Assembly: GCA_046259385.1 (NCBI GenBank)
Contig: JBJYWI010000013.1
Span: 15,491 to 79,490 of the forward strand
Direction: 5' to 3'
Origin: CAVWDI01 sp046259385
GTDB taxonomy: Bacteria; Chloroflexota; Anaerolineae; Anaerolineales; UBA4823
DNA length: 64,000 nucleotides
Below are positions 35,351 through 44,882 of the stretch, piece by piece. Made by a program: the position numbers and the translations under genes. The notes under the pieces were generated by a model, which saw only the letters and a list, made by a program, of their open reading frames with translations, did not search any database and was not told the origin of the DNA. Numbering within the stretch: position 1 is the first letter of the stretch; every line of letters starts with the position of its first letter.

Positions 35351-35862
35351 TAAAGACAGGCAGGGAGGCTCCTGACTTTGAGCTTAGAGATCTGGATGGC
35401 TTCACCCACCGGCTTTCCTCAACCCAAGGAGTAATCGTTATCCTTAATTTCTGGTCCGCTGAATGTCCCTGGTCTCAGGCTGCTGATATGGAACTCATAC
35501 CCTATTTGAAGGAATGGGGGAATATGGCAGTGCTGTGGTCAATCGCTTCCAATGCAAATGAACCCCTCGATTTAATCACCCGCACTGCTCGTGAGCGCCT
35601 GCTCCCGCTGGTGCTGCACGACGAGCAGCAAGAGGTCGCCGACCTGTACGGCGCCCAGACCACTCCGCATTTTTTCGTGGTTGACCCACAGGGAATATTG
35701 CGTTACCAGGGTGCCATAAATGATGTCACATTCCGCCAGCGTGAACCCAGCATTCATTACCTCCGGGACGCTGTCGAAGCGCTTCTCCGGGGGAAAAAAC
35801 CAGATCCTGATACTACTAGCCCATATGGGTGTGCTGTTGTGCGATTTGCGGAGAGCAAATAA
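35338..35862 (+). CDS. AhpC/TSA-type redoxin, atypical active site
   Basis: 174 residues with the thioredoxin fold: APDFELRDLDG, ILNFWSAECPWSQAADMEL and the cis-Pro region TTPHFFVVDPQGILRYQGA. The active-site Cys43 is followed by Pro-Trp-Ser, so the second Cys of the CxxC motif is absent. A single further Cys (165) lies near the C-terminus and could resolve the disulfide. It has no signal peptide. GGAGG lies about 13 bases upstream inside the preceding gene, and the ATG overlaps that gene. Could be a peroxiredoxin or a ResA/TlpA relative that has lost reductase activity. Confidence 0.75.
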   Translation: MDTLIKTGREAPDFELRDLDGFTHRLSSTQGVIVILNFWSAECPWSQAADMELIPYLKEWGNMAVLWSIASNANEPLDLITRTARERLLPLVLHDEQQEVADLYGAQTTPHFFVVDPQGILRYQGAINDVTFRQREPSIHYLRDAVEALLRGKKPDPDTTSPYGCAVVRFAESK

Positions 35863-36049
35863 GATTCATTTAAAATTCGGATAGTTGCCCCAGTTCTTTC
35901 AAGACGGAGTTTGTGTTAAAGAAGCCTTTTAATCCGTTTAACTGGCTCACCGGAGTATCGTCAATCGTTTGAAAATAGGGTACAATCTCGAGGGATTGCA
36001 GTATCGGGCAGGCGTTTTTAACAATGTCTTGTGAGGATAAATTTAATAT

Positions 36050-36784
36050 ATGAGCGAAAAAGAGTCGGCCCAGGATGTAATTGACGCTTACCGCAAGCGC
36101 CAGCAAACTGCCAAGAGAGCCCCATTAATTATCGGGATTGCTGTGGCACTGATCGCAGCTGGCGTCGTATTTGTGATTTACTGGTTTCTCGGGGACAACC
36201 GGCCCAGCATTTCACTTTTCCCAACCGATACCCCGACCCCCAGCAGCACACCAACTGCGACTGCTACAGGCACGGCTACCACCACACCTACCATCACTCC
36301 CACCATTACCAACACGCCTACCATAACATTGACACCGACCGCTTCTGGTCCTTTTGTCTACCAGGTGGAGGAGGGCGATAATTTGTGGGCAATAGCCGAA
36401 AAATTCGGAGTCGACCTGTTGGCTGTGATCACGCTCAACAATCTCGATCCAGCTAACCCTGCCATCCAGGTCGGCGACAAGCTCACCATCCCGGGCCCCG
36501 ATACGCAACTGCCTACCGCCACTCCCCTTCCGAGTGACCTGCCGCGCGGCACCAAGATTGAATATCAGATCCAGCTGGGTGACTCGATCTTAGCCATCGC
36601 ACTCAAATTCAACAGCACAGTTGATTCGATCAAAGAAGAAAACGAGATCGAGAACGAGAATGAAATCTATGTCGGTCAGGTAATCACTGTGCGGGCAAAC
36701 CTGGTCACTCCTGTCCCCACTGACACACCCGAACCGACCGCCGGACCAGGAACACCGGCTGCGACCGCAACCCCCACACAATAA
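36050..36784 (+). CDS. Membrane-anchored LysM protein with Thr/Pro-rich linkers
   Basis: 244 residues. A cytoplasmic head (about 1-25), one membrane helix (IIGIAVALIAAGVVFVIYWF), a Thr/Pro-rich linker, then two LysM domains (YQVEEGDNLWAIAEKFGVDL, and YQIQLGDSILAIALKFNST) that bind glycan or peptidoglycan, and a second Thr/Pro-rich tail. GAGGA lies about 12 bases upstream of the ATG. It probably tethers the cytoplasmic membrane to the wall glycan. A strong terminator follows the stop. Confidence 0.8.
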   Translation: MSEKESAQDVIDAYRKRQQTAKRAPLIIGIAVALIAAGVVFVIYWFLGDNRPSISLFPTDTPTPSSTPTATATGTATTTPTITPTITNTPTITLTPTASGPFVYQVEEGDNLWAIAEKFGVDLLAVITLNNLDPANPAIQVGDKLTIPGPDTQLPTATPLPSDLPRGTKIEYQIQLGDSILAIALKFNSTVDSIKEENEIENENEIYVGQVITVRANLVTPVPTDTPEPTAGPGTPAATATPTQ

Positions 36785-36805
36785 TTTGCGATTTTAATTA
36801 AAAAT

Positions 36806-36846
36806 AACCGGGCAGTAAATTATCCAATTACCCTGCCCGGTTTTTG
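36806..36846 (+). terminator. Rho-independent terminator of the LysM gene
   Basis: CCGGGCAG ... CTGCCCGG arms (36808-36815 and 36833-36840) with extended pairing of the flanking bases and TTTTTG immediately after, 22 bases downstream of the stop. Confidence 0.88.
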
Positions 36847-37058
36847 TTTGGTTCAAATCCCTACTGATTATCCCTCCACTCCTACTCTTTCAGTGGTTTA
36901 AATAGAATGATAATTTCAATATCATATGTAATATTGTGAAAAATCATTACTGGTATACACTTACAAACCCCCAGGCTTATAATACCGTATAAACCCGGAA
37001 CTTTAGGTTCTTGATAGCGTATACTATACAGACTAACCAATTATCAAGAGGTGCCCCC

Positions 37059-38009
37059 ATGAAAGCGATCATTCAGAACGGTTACGGCTCGCCGGATGTC
37101 TTTGAACTCAAGGATATTGAAAATCCGGAAGTGGGTGAAGACGGCGTGCTGGTGCGCGTTAAAGCTGCTGCCCTGCATGCCGGAGATTACTACACAATGC
37201 GGGGTGAACCTTATATGGTGCGCTTCAGTGCCGGTTGGCCAAAACCGAAGGATTATGTCCCCGGGTTCGATGCTGCAGGTCAGGTTGAGGTAGTCGGGAA
37301 CAATGTGACCCGCTTCCAGCCAGGTGATGAGATATTTGGTGCCTGCAGCCGGACCTGCGCTGAATATGTATGCGCCTCTGAAGACAAATTCGACCTTAAA
37401 CCTGGGCACCTGTCCTTTGAGGAAGCCGCGGCTGTGCCCACCTCCGCGGTAACTGCCCTGCGTGGCTTGCGCGATGCCGGCAGGGTGCAGCCAGGCCAGC
37501 GCGTCCTGGTCAACGGCGCTTCCGGGGGTGTGGGCACCTTCGCGGTTCAAATCGCAAAAGCCCTCGGTGCGGAGGTAACCGGCGTATGCAGCACCGGCAA
37601 CCTGGAACTGGTGCGGTCGCTTGGCGCTGACAACGTATTCGATTACACCCAGCAGGATTTTACGAAAAGCGGGGAGCGATACGACCTTATCCTCGACCAG
37701 GTGGCAAACCATTCATTTTCAGACTTGAGACAAGCTCTCACCCCCAATGGGGCTTATATCCCCAACAGCGGTAATGCCGGACTGGGATTTGTTATCACGG
37801 CGTTTATCCGCTCGCTTTATAGCAACCAGCAGGGTCGTCCGTTCCTTGCAACCCCGAACAGCGATGACCTGCGGGTTCTGAATGAACTCATTGAATCCGG
37901 TCAAATTAAACCTGTGATTGATAAAACATACCCGCTGAGCGAGACGCCGCAGGCTTTCCGTTATCTGGATCAGGGCCATGCACGCGGCAAAGTTGTCATC
38001 ACTGTCTAA
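37059..38009 (+). CDS. Quinone-oxidoreductase-type medium-chain alcohol dehydrogenase
   Basis: About 316 residues from ATG 37059 (MKAIIQNGYGSPDVF), chosen over an upstream in-frame TTG/ATG because AGAGGTG is about six bases away. Nucleotide-binding loop is NGASGGVGTFAVQIAKALGAEV, with the DFVxxGE-type metal or NADPH region around VPGFDAAGQVEVVG. It resembles zinc-independent quinone reductases and crotonyl-CoA-type MDRs. Probably an NAD(P)H-dependent reductase of small carbonyls or quinones. Monocistronic; no functional partner is adjacent. Confidence 0.82.
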   Translation: MKAIIQNGYGSPDVFELKDIENPEVGEDGVLVRVKAAALHAGDYYTMRGEPYMVRFSAGWPKPKDYVPGFDAAGQVEVVGNNVTRFQPGDEIFGACSRTCAEYVCASEDKFDLKPGHLSFEEAAAVPTSAVTALRGLRDAGRVQPGQRVLVNGASGGVGTFAVQIAKALGAEVTGVCSTGNLELVRSLGADNVFDYTQQDFTKSGERYDLILDQVANHSFSDLRQALTPNGAYIPNSGNAGLGFVITAFIRSLYSNQQGRPFLATPNSDDLRVLNELIESGQIKPVIDKTYPLSETPQAFRYLDQGHARGKVVITV

Positions 38010-38128
38010 GCCCTTCCACACCAGCCCTGGTATACATTCACGGCAGCATATATGCTCTACCACATAGGATTCTTATCATGAACAAACCAGAATAGGGCGC
38101 CAGATAAAAGTACATTCCGAATGATCCA

Positions 38129-38803
38129 ATGAAAGCAAACGCGCCAATTAATAGAGTTAGAAGAACGAAGGATGAAGCTCGGGCCAGTTACGACAGAATG
38201 AGCGGTTGGTACGACCTGATGGCTGGTTTTGCGGAGAGGAAATATAAAGAATCGGGGCTGAGAATGCTGAATCTTGAGGAGGGAGAGACTGTCCTCGAGG
38301 TCGGTTTCGGCACCGGTCACTGCCTGGCGGCGCTCGCCCGATCAGCCGGGGATTCGGGCAGGGTTTATGGAATCGACCTCTCCCAGGGGATGCTCGATAT
38401 CTCCCAGGAAAGGCTGGAATCAGCAGGACTTTCAGATAGAATTGAATTGAAGCGCGGGGACGCCGCCCACCTGCCATATGAAGGCGGTTTCTTCGACGCT
38501 ATCTTTATGAGTTTCACACTCGAACTGTTCGATACGCCAGAAATACCGGTTGTGCTGGCCGAGTGTAAAAGGACGCTCCGAAGCGATGGGCGTTTGTGTG
38601 TGGTGTCCATGGCTAAAAAAGGCATGGATAGCTTGATTGTTAGAATCTATGAATGGGTCCATGACCGCTTTACAAAGTATGTAGACTGCCGCCCCATTTA
38701 CCTCAAGAGATTAGTTAAAGAAGCCGGGTTTTCGATAGAAGATCTGATCGAAACTTCCATGTTTGGACTGCCAGTTGATATCATTCTCGCGAAGAAGAGA
38801 TAG
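38129..38803 (+). CDS. Class I SAM-dependent methyltransferase (UbiE-like)
   Basis: 224 residues. SAM-binding motif VLEVGFGTGHCLAALAR, motif II region IDLSQGMLDISQERL, and motif YEGGFFDAIFMSFTLELFDTPEIPVV. The N-terminal part resembles UbiE-type enzymes that methylate quinone or phospholipid head groups, but the ubiE proper is at 56046, so the substrate is open. It has no signal peptide. Convergent with ftsK, with 28 bases between the two stops. Confidence 0.78.
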   Translation: MKANAPINRVRRTKDEARASYDRMSGWYDLMAGFAERKYKESGLRMLNLEEGETVLEVGFGTGHCLAALARSAGDSGRVYGIDLSQGMLDISQERLESAGLSDRIELKRGDAAHLPYEGGFFDAIFMSFTLELFDTPEIPVVLAECKRTLRSDGRLCVVSMAKKGMDSLIVRIYEWVHDRFTKYVDCRPIYLKRLVKEAGFSIEDLIETSMFGLPVDIILAKKR

Positions 38804-38831
38804 CTCAAAAGACAAACCCTATCCATTTACT

Positions 38832-41207
38832 TCACTCGCTCTGTTCAGAGGTCTCTTCTTCACCAAAATCCAGCACTTCCCGCACTCCAGTACCCCCGGT
38901 CGGCTGGCTGACGATTCCCTGCTCCTCCATAGATTCAACCAGGCGCGCCGCCCGGGTATATCCAATCCGCAATTTACGCTGCAACATGGAAATCGAGGCT
39001 TTGCCCTCGCGCCTGCAAAGATCAACCGCATCCCCAAAAAGCGGGTCCTGATCCTCTGCTTCCAATTCCTCCCAGATCGGTAATTGCTTCAGTGGCAGGC
39101 TGGGGGTGGCTGCATCCGGTGCACTCCCCGAGGACGGCTGACCGGATTCTCCCAGACCAGCCTGTCTTTGCCAGTAATTGACCAGGCGCATAATCTCCAT
39201 ATCCGAGACAAATACCCCCTGCAGCCTGACCGGAGCCGGCGCATCTGGCGCCTGGAAGAGCATATCACCCTGACCGAGCAATCTTTCCGCCCCTGGCTGG
39301 TCAAGTATCACCCGGCTGTCCACGCCGGATGCTACCGCAAACGCGATCCGTGCCGGGAAGTTCGCCTTAATCAATCCAGTGACAACATCCACCGATGGCC
39401 TCTGGGTTGAGATTACAAGGTGTATTCCGGTCGCCCGCGCTAGCTGGGCAAGGCGTGAGATCAATCTTTCAGTAGCATCCGGCGCGATCATCATCAGATC
39501 AGCCAGTTCATCAATAATCACCATAAGGTAAGGGAGTTTTTGACTTCCGCTCGCTTCCTGGATATGGTTGTAGTCCTGCAGGTTTCGGCAGCCGGCTTCC
39601 GCCAGCTTGCGGTAGCGCAGGTCCATCTCGCGCGCCACCCACTGCAGCACCCGCACTACCCGCTCCAGTTCCACCACCACCGGCGCTAGCAGGTGCGGGA
39701 TACCGTTGTACCCCGTCAGTTCAACCCGCTTGGGATCAACCATGATCATGCGCAGTTCTCCCGGGGTATTGTTCATCAGCATACAGCTGATTAATGCATT
39801 AACGCAAACTGATTTGCCAGAACCTGTCGCCCCGGCAATCAGCAAATGGGGCATCCCCGCTAGATCAGCAGCCACCGCGTTTCCGGTTACATTCTGACCA
39901 AGTGCAAATGCTAGCGGTGATTTCAGACGTGTGAATGCTTTGCTTTCCAGGATGTCGCGCAGGGTAACCAGGGCTGTCTCTTCATTTGGGACTTCAATGC
40001 CGACATATCCCTTCCCGGGGACAGGCGCCTGGATTCGAATCCGTCGGGCTGCCAGCGCCAGCGCCAGGTCATCGGCGAGGGCACTGATTTTATTTACCCG
40101 GACACGGGTTCTCCCGCTGCGAGTTTCGATAAAGTCCGGTTCTACCCCGAACTGGGTGATGGTTGGTCCACGGTTGACCTCTACAACGTGCGCTGGAGCG
40201 CCAAAAGAGGCCAGAGTTTCTTCAATAACCCTCGCCCGTTGGACATCTACGCTCTTGTCATATTCCACACGACCGCTTTTTTCAAGAATTTCATCGATGC
40301 CGGGTAGTTTCCAGGTCACAAACGCATTCTTGTGCTCGTACAATAAACTCTCATCCCCAGCCGCAGTACCCGCTGCAATTGTTTTCCCACCAGTCCGGGT
40401 TGCACCGAAGCCAGCTCCATCTGTGGGAGAGATTGTCTGGATTCCAGGCTGTCTATTCTTGTTCCACCTTCGCGGTCTGGTTAAGGCTACCCAGACACCC
40501 TTCAACCAGTTTTGGAACCTGCCTGCTGCGGGTTCAAACCAACCAAGCATCTCTGCGACCGGTCTGTCCAGGAGTAATACCAGCCCAATCAACAGAAATG
40601 CAGCCAGAATGATTGTCGTTCCTAACCTTCCGAAAGCGTTATCCAGCGATCCCGAGATTTTTGCCCCAACAACCCCTCCTTCCTGGCTGGTTTCGGCGTT
40701 AGCGCCTCCGCTGATCTCATAAAAAATTCCCGCCAGAAAATGCAGCGCCGCCAGGAACACAAAAAACAACAGCAAGGCCCCTAAAACACGCTCCACCGCA
40801 AAAGGCGGCACACGCTCAAATTTGCGCACTACCAGCCAAATGCCGCAAACCACCAGACCGATTGGAAAGAGGTACATCCCCCACCCGAATGCGTCTCCGA
40901 TTGCGTTCATCCAACCACTGACCAGCCCGCCTTGTTTTGGATAGAACAAACCAAGGATGGTAAGCAGGCCGATCAGCCCGATTATCACACCCACGATATC
41001 AATCCAGCGATCAAGCGGGATCTCCTGGAGTTTAAATCCATGGATATAGCCAAATCCGGGTATAGCGGTTTTACTTAACCTTCCCTTTTTGGAGGTCGAT
41101 TTTGTAGCCCGTGATTTGCTGGAGGAACGCTTTCTCCCCCCCTTGCTGGTCGGGCTGATCTTGCCTTTTAATCTGGATTTCCGGCTTGAGGTCTTTTTGG
41201 GAGGCAT
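38832..41207 (-). CDS. ftsK: DNA translocase FtsK/SpoIIIE
   Basis: 791 residues. A basic Lys/Ser/Arg-rich N-terminal tail (about 1-50) is followed by four or five membrane helices (about 70-240), a linker, then the motor domain with the FtsK signature PHLLIAGATGSGKSVCVN (Walker A), MVDPKRVELTGYNGIPHL, MIIDELADLMM (Walker B) and STQRPSVDVVTG. The C-terminal winged-helix gamma domain (about 725-790) ends the protein. It segregates chromosome ends at the division septum. Length is on the short side, suggesting a reduced linker. Confidence 0.95.
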   Translation of the reverse strand: MPPKKTSSRKSRLKGKISPTSKGGRKRSSSKSRATKSTSKKGRLSKTAIPGFGYIHGFKLQEIPLDRWIDIVGVIIGLIGLLTILGLFYPKQGGLVSGWMNAIGDAFGWGMYLFPIGLVVCGIWLVVRKFERVPPFAVERVLGALLLFFVFLAALHFLAGIFYEISGGANAETSQEGGVVGAKISGSLDNAFGRLGTTIILAAFLLIGLVLLLDRPVAEMLGWFEPAAGRFQNWLKGVWVALTRPRRWNKNRQPGIQTISPTDGAGFGATRTGGKTIAAGTAAGDESLLYEHKNAFVTWKLPGIDEILEKSGRVEYDKSVDVQRARVIEETLASFGAPAHVVEVNRGPTITQFGVEPDFIETRSGRTRVRVNKISALADDLALALAARRIRIQAPVPGKGYVGIEVPNEETALVTLRDILESKAFTRLKSPLAFALGQNVTGNAVAADLAGMPHLLIAGATGSGKSVCVNALISCMLMNNTPGELRMIMVDPKRVELTGYNGIPHLLAPVVVELERVVRVLQWVAREMDLRYRKLAEAGCRNLQDYNHIQEASGSQKLPYLMVIIDELADLMMIAPDATERLISRLAQLARATGIHLVISTQRPSVDVVTGLIKANFPARIAFAVASGVDSRVILDQPGAERLLGQGDMLFQAPDAPAPVRLQGVFVSDMEIMRLVNYWQRQAGLGESGQPSSGSAPDAATPSLPLKQLPIWEELEAEDQDPLFGDAVDLCRREGKASISMLQRKLRIGYTRAARLVESMEEQGIVSQPTGGTGVREVLDFGEEETSEQSE

Positions 41208-41435
41208 GGTTATTAGACTGATTGTTGCAAAATTAATGCCGGGGATATTGGGGTTGATCTAATCGGGTTGCAGGGATCAAAAGCCAAATTATATTTAAAT
41301 TATAGCACAAATGGTCGAATTATTAACTCTGAGAAGGGCACGAATACTGGTTTAAAACAAGTTGAGGTAAAATAATTTCTGGTTACAGCCATTCGTTTGC
41401 AATATACCAAGCTGTGTTGGAAGAAAAGGTTTTAT

Positions 41436-42389
41436 TTGTTTGAGATTATTTTTCTTGGTACCTCTGCTTCAGCCCCTTCCATTCACCGCGGGCTGACATC
41501 CCAGATTGTAATCCACGACGAGCACCGCTTTTTAATCGACTGTGGTGAGGGTACTCAGCGCCAGATCATGCGCTCCGGAATCGGATTTAAACGCCTCAAT
41601 AAAATCCTGATCACTCATGGTCACCTTGATCACATCTTGGGTCTGGGTGGATTGCTTTCAACTTTCATGCGCTGGGAGGCTATCCGTGACCTTGAAATTA
41701 TTGCTGGCTCATGGGCGCTGGAACGCATAAAAGATCTTCTGTTCGGGGTGGTGCTGCGGGGAGTGCGCCCGCCCATGGACATCCAATTCAGGGAGATTAT
41801 TCCAGGAGAGATCTTAGACTATGAGGATTTCAGGGTTTCTGCATTCCCTGTGCAGCATCGTGGTTCAGATTGTTTCGGTTTTGATTTTGAAGAAAAACCC
41901 AGAAGACCATTTCTGCCGGAAAAAGCAGAGCAACTATCCATCCCGCCTGGACCTTGGCGGCGTGAACTGGTGGGCGGCAGGGCAGTGACACTGCCGGACA
42001 GGCGCATAATCCAACCTGATCAGGTGCTTGGACAGGAGCGCAGAGGAACCCGCTATATCCACGTTGGAGATGTCGGTCAGACCGGCGACCTTGAGACAAT
42101 TTGCAGGGATGCAGACGCGCTGGTTATTGAAGCCACATATCTGCAGGACCAGCTCGATTTAGCCCGCGAGTTCGCTCACTTCACTGCCCGCCAGGCAGCG
42201 GAACTCGCCTTGAATGCTGGTATAAAAAACTTGATTCTCACCCACATCTCGCGGCGCTACCGCGAAAAGGACATCATCTCGGAAGCCCGGGCAGTCCTAC
42301 CTTCCACCTACGTTGCCCGCGATTTTGACCAATATACTGTCAAACGGGGGGAGTTGGGAAAAAGCAACCTTTTGGATCCGGGTATATAA
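41436..42389 (+). CDS. rnz: Ribonuclease Z (tRNA 3'-processing endonuclease)
   Basis: About 318 residues. MBL-fold motif is ITHGHLDHILGLGGLLST, and the Rnz-typical opening FEIIFLGTSASAPSIHRG follows the TTG at 41436. I choose this TTG over the ORF start at 41397 because the mature protein should begin with this motif and AAAGG lies seven bases upstream. The exosite sequence and ILTHISRRYREKDI near the C-terminus support RNase Z, which cuts the 3' trailer off tRNA precursors. Confidence 0.93.
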   Translation: MFEIIFLGTSASAPSIHRGLTSQIVIHDEHRFLIDCGEGTQRQIMRSGIGFKRLNKILITHGHLDHILGLGGLLSTFMRWEAIRDLEIIAGSWALERIKDLLFGVVLRGVRPPMDIQFREIIPGEILDYEDFRVSAFPVQHRGSDCFGFDFEEKPRRPFLPEKAEQLSIPPGPWRRELVGGRAVTLPDRRIIQPDQVLGQERRGTRYIHVGDVGQTGDLETICRDADALVIEATYLQDQLDLAREFAHFTARQAAELALNAGIKNLILTHISRRYREKDIISEARAVLPSTYVARDFDQYTVKRGELGKSNLLDPGI

Positions 42390-42402
42390 GTCGGGCGGGA
42401 AA

Positions 42403-43044
42403 CTAGCGCCTCCTGAACCTCTCCTCTTTCCAGACATCTCCTTCATTGTGATATCCCGCCTGTTCCCAAAAACCAGGCTCGTCGGCTCTTAGAAATTCCA
42501 ACCCCCTCAGCCACTTAGCACCCTTCCAGAAATAGGGGACCTTCAGGTCTCCCCGGTCTGGGATATGCCCGACCACTCCTCGTAACGGGTATCCATGGTC
42601 AGGGGAGATCGGCTTCCCTTCAAAATGGGTCGCCAGCAGGAAATTTTCCGAGAGCACTACTTCCAGAGGCAGGTTTGTGGTGTAGTCGTTTTCGGCATGC
42701 TGCACCACGAATTTCGCCTCCGGTTTGATGGAGATGATGCCGTTTTCAACCAGCACCCGCACCGAAACGCCTTCCCATTCTGTGTCAAATTTGCTCCAGC
42801 GGGTTACGCAGTGAATATCCATGACCACAGATGCGCGCGGCAGTGAATTAAACGCATCCCATGTCCAGGTTAGATCCTGCTCCACCTCGCCCCAGACTCT
42901 GAAATCCCAGGTGTCCGGATTGAACTCCGGAACCCTTCCATAGTGCAGGATTGGAAACTTATAAGTAAGCGACTGTCCCGGCGGTAGCCTGCCTTCTCGC
43001 GCCAACCGGCGCTCATCCTCTTTGCGCTGTTCAGGGTTGCTCAT
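42403..43044 (-). CDS. Sulfite oxidase-like molybdopterin oxidoreductase (YedY-like, short form)
   Basis: 213 residues of the SUOX/MsrP-like molybdopterin domain. The molybdenum-ligating Cys is in MDIHCVTRWSKFDTEWEGV; PDHGYPLRGVVGHIPDRGD and VKWL-type segments follow. Members reduce methionine sulfoxide, sulfite, or unknown substrates. No twin-arginine signal or membrane helix is visible, so it may be cytoplasmic. It lies five bases downstream of the MBL hydrolase on the same strand. Confidence 0.85.
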   Translation of the reverse strand: MSNPEQRKEDERRLAREGRLPPGQSLTYKFPILHYGRVPEFNPDTWDFRVWGEVEQDLTWTWDAFNSLPRASVVMDIHCVTRWSKFDTEWEGVSVRVLVENGIISIKPEAKFVVQHAENDYTTNLPLEVVLSENFLLATHFEGKPISPDHGYPLRGVVGHIPDRGDLKVPYFWKGAKWLRGLEFLRADEPGFWEQAGYHNEGDVWKEERFRRR

Positions 43045-43049
43045 ACCTG

Positions 43050-43733
43050 TTATACCGTCAGACTATCGCCGGGGTTCAGTACGTGCGCCTCGGTATCAGT
43101 TTCAGCTTCCACCCGCGCCGCCCAGGCAAATGGGTCCTGCTTTATCAGGTCGAAAGTGTTGTAATGGACCGGAACGACATGCTTTGGCTGGATCAACTTC
43201 ACCGCCTTCAATGCATCTTCCGGTCCCATCGTATAGTTATCGCCGATTGGCAGGACTGCCAGATCAATGCCTTCTTCACCGATCAGCTTCATATCCCCAA
43301 AAAGGCCAGTGTCGCAAGCCAGGTAAGTCTTAATACCATCAAGAGCAGTCAGAAGAAACCCGGCTGGATTGCCGCCGTAGCTGCCGTCCGGAAGCCCGGA
43401 ACCGTGCAGGGCAAGCGTAAGTTTAAGATAGCCGAAGGGGTGGTTGAATCCACCGCCTATGTGCTGACCGTGGGTTTTTATCCCCTTTTTTCGCAACCAT
43501 CTGCATATTTCATCGATCGTAATCACCGGAGCACCGGTCCGTCTGGCAATTGCCTCGGCATCCTGCATGTGATCGTTGTGGCCATGTGAGACCAGAATAA
43601 AATCAGCTTCCACCTGGTTAGCGTTTACCGGGGCTGATGGGTTGTCTGTGAAATACGGGTCAACCAGGATTGTATATCCGCCCGTTTCAAGGCTCATTGT
43701 CGCGTGCCCGTAATATGTTAATTTTAAACTCAT
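43050..43733 (-). CDS. UPF0173 metal-dependent hydrolase (metallo-beta-lactamase fold)
   Basis: 227 residues. MBL motif is SHGHNDHMQDAEAIA, with the further ligand regions GGGFNHPFG and CDTGLFGDMK, and PIGDNYTMGPEDALKAV. This matches the UPF0173/YtkL family of hydrolases, whose substrates are mostly unknown. Upstream (43734-43875) is AT-rich and has no gene. Cotranscribed with the oxidoreductase that follows. Confidence 0.88.
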   Translation of the reverse strand: MSLKLTYYGHATMSLETGGYTILVDPYFTDNPSAPVNANQVEADFILVSHGHNDHMQDAEAIARRTGAPVITIDEICRWLRKKGIKTHGQHIGGGFNHPFGYLKLTLALHGSGLPDGSYGGNPAGFLLTALDGIKTYLACDTGLFGDMKLIGEEGIDLAVLPIGDNYTMGPEDALKAVKLIQPKHVVPVHYNTFDLIKQDPFAWAARVEAETDTEAHVLNPGDSLTV

Positions 43734-43875
43734 TTTTTTCTCCTGTCTTGTTTTACCTATTTAATCATGAACTCCATCAACTCTTCCCAAAATTTAGTTT
43801 TCTAAGGTGGCCTACCAATAATTAATTCAAGAAAAACAGTTATCCATTTTTGTTTTTTCTTCCTTCTTTAAAAAT

Positions 43876-44208
43876 TTAAGATTTTTCAGGCAACGTTGAA
43901 GCAAATTCCACTCCCATTTTAATCCAGCGTTCGAGATCGCGGCGGTCAGTATATCCGGCAGGTGCCACTGTAATCCACCCGTTCATCGGTCTGCCGGTCA
44001 TATCAAAAACTCCCGCATGAGGTTGATCCAGAGCCTCCTGGTACCTTTCCGCACCAACCCGCACAATAAGATCGTTCTTGTTCACGCCGCAGGCCATGTT
44101 GCCGTTGATCATATATCCAATGCCCCCGAACATTTTCTTTTCAACTATTCCAGGAACGCCTTCAAGAGCCCGGCTCACCCGTGCGGCTAAATCCTGGTCG
44201 TAAGCCAT
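43876..44208 (-). CDS. TfoX N-terminal domain protein
   Basis: 110 residues of the TfoX/Sxy N-domain: VEKKMFGGIGYMINGNMACGV and a RVGAERYQEAL segment. In gammaproteobacteria TfoX regulates competence, but the lone N-domain is widespread and its role elsewhere is unknown. There is no C-terminal half. It is followed by the methyltransferase on the same strand after a gap of 75 bases (downstream of it on the minus strand lies the hydrolase). Confidence 0.82.
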   Translation of the reverse strand: MAYDQDLAARVSRALEGVPGIVEKKMFGGIGYMINGNMACGVNKNDLIVRVGAERYQEALDQPHAGVFDMTGRPMNGWITVAPAGYTDRRDLERWIKMGVEFASTLPEKS

Positions 44209-44283
44209 ATTTTCCTCCTGAGCATCTTTTGATTTACATTATTGTTATTTCCTGACACAGAGTACTATTTTACATTTGGAATT

Positions 44284-44871
44284 CTATTCGCGCTGGAGCA
44301 TAATGTCATAGTGCACCATCGGTCCATGTCGTATGCGTGTTTTATTTAATGTCCTGAAACCATTCTTGGCGAATTCGGAATCAATGTCCGTTATTGTGTA
44401 AAACCCATAATCCTTCAAGAACCTGCGGAAGAAACCTCTCAGCCAATCCGGAAAAACAAGATCAAACCAGATAAAATATCCACTCGGTTTCAATACCCGG
44501 GCAACTTCTCCGATTGCAGCCCGCCAATTTGATATATGGTGAAATACATTTTCTGAAATCACCAGATCAAAAAACTCTTTCTCAAACGAGAGATTCGCGC
44601 CGTCTTCAATCTTAAATCTAAGCTGATCATGTTCAGGGTACATTTCTTTAGCAACTTTGATCTGGTCCGAATCAAAATCTGTTCCGATCACAGTCAGGTC
44701 ATAAGAATCAGCCAGCCAGCTCGAGACGGTCCCGATTCCGCAGCCAATCTCGAGCGCATTTTTTACCTGGCCCATGGCTATCCCCTCTAGGTGAGCCGAT
44801 ATTTTCATAATATTCCGCTGTGCTTTTTTCGGCCGGTTTACCAGGCGTTTTTCCAGACCGGTCATAGCCAT
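44284..44871 (-). CDS. Class I SAM-dependent methyltransferase
   Basis: 195 residues. SAM motif ALEIGCGIGTVSSWLADSY, GTDFDSDQIKVAKEMY and FDLVISENVFHHISNW are standard; the C-terminus ends DIMLQRE. The substrate is unknown. It starts about 11 bases after the GNAT acetyltransferase, so the two form a pair. Confidence 0.75.
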   Translation of the reverse strand: MAMTGLEKRLVNRPKKAQRNIMKISAHLEGIAMGQVKNALEIGCGIGTVSSWLADSYDLTVIGTDFDSDQIKVAKEMYPEHDQLRFKIEDGANLSFEKEFFDLVISENVFHHISNWRAAIGEVARVLKPSGYFIWFDLVFPDWLRGFFRRFLKDYGFYTITDIDSEFAKNGFRTLNKTRIRHGPMVHYDIMLQRE

Positions 44872-44882
44872 CGCAACTTCCT

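Noticed and set aside
37044..37712. 222-codon minus-strand ORF opposite the MDR dehydrogenase
   Set aside because: Shadow of a clear gene, no recognisable domains.
39931..40722. 263-codon plus-strand ORF opposite ftsK
   Set aside because: Shadow of ftsK; Ser/Arg-rich composition typical of antisense reading.
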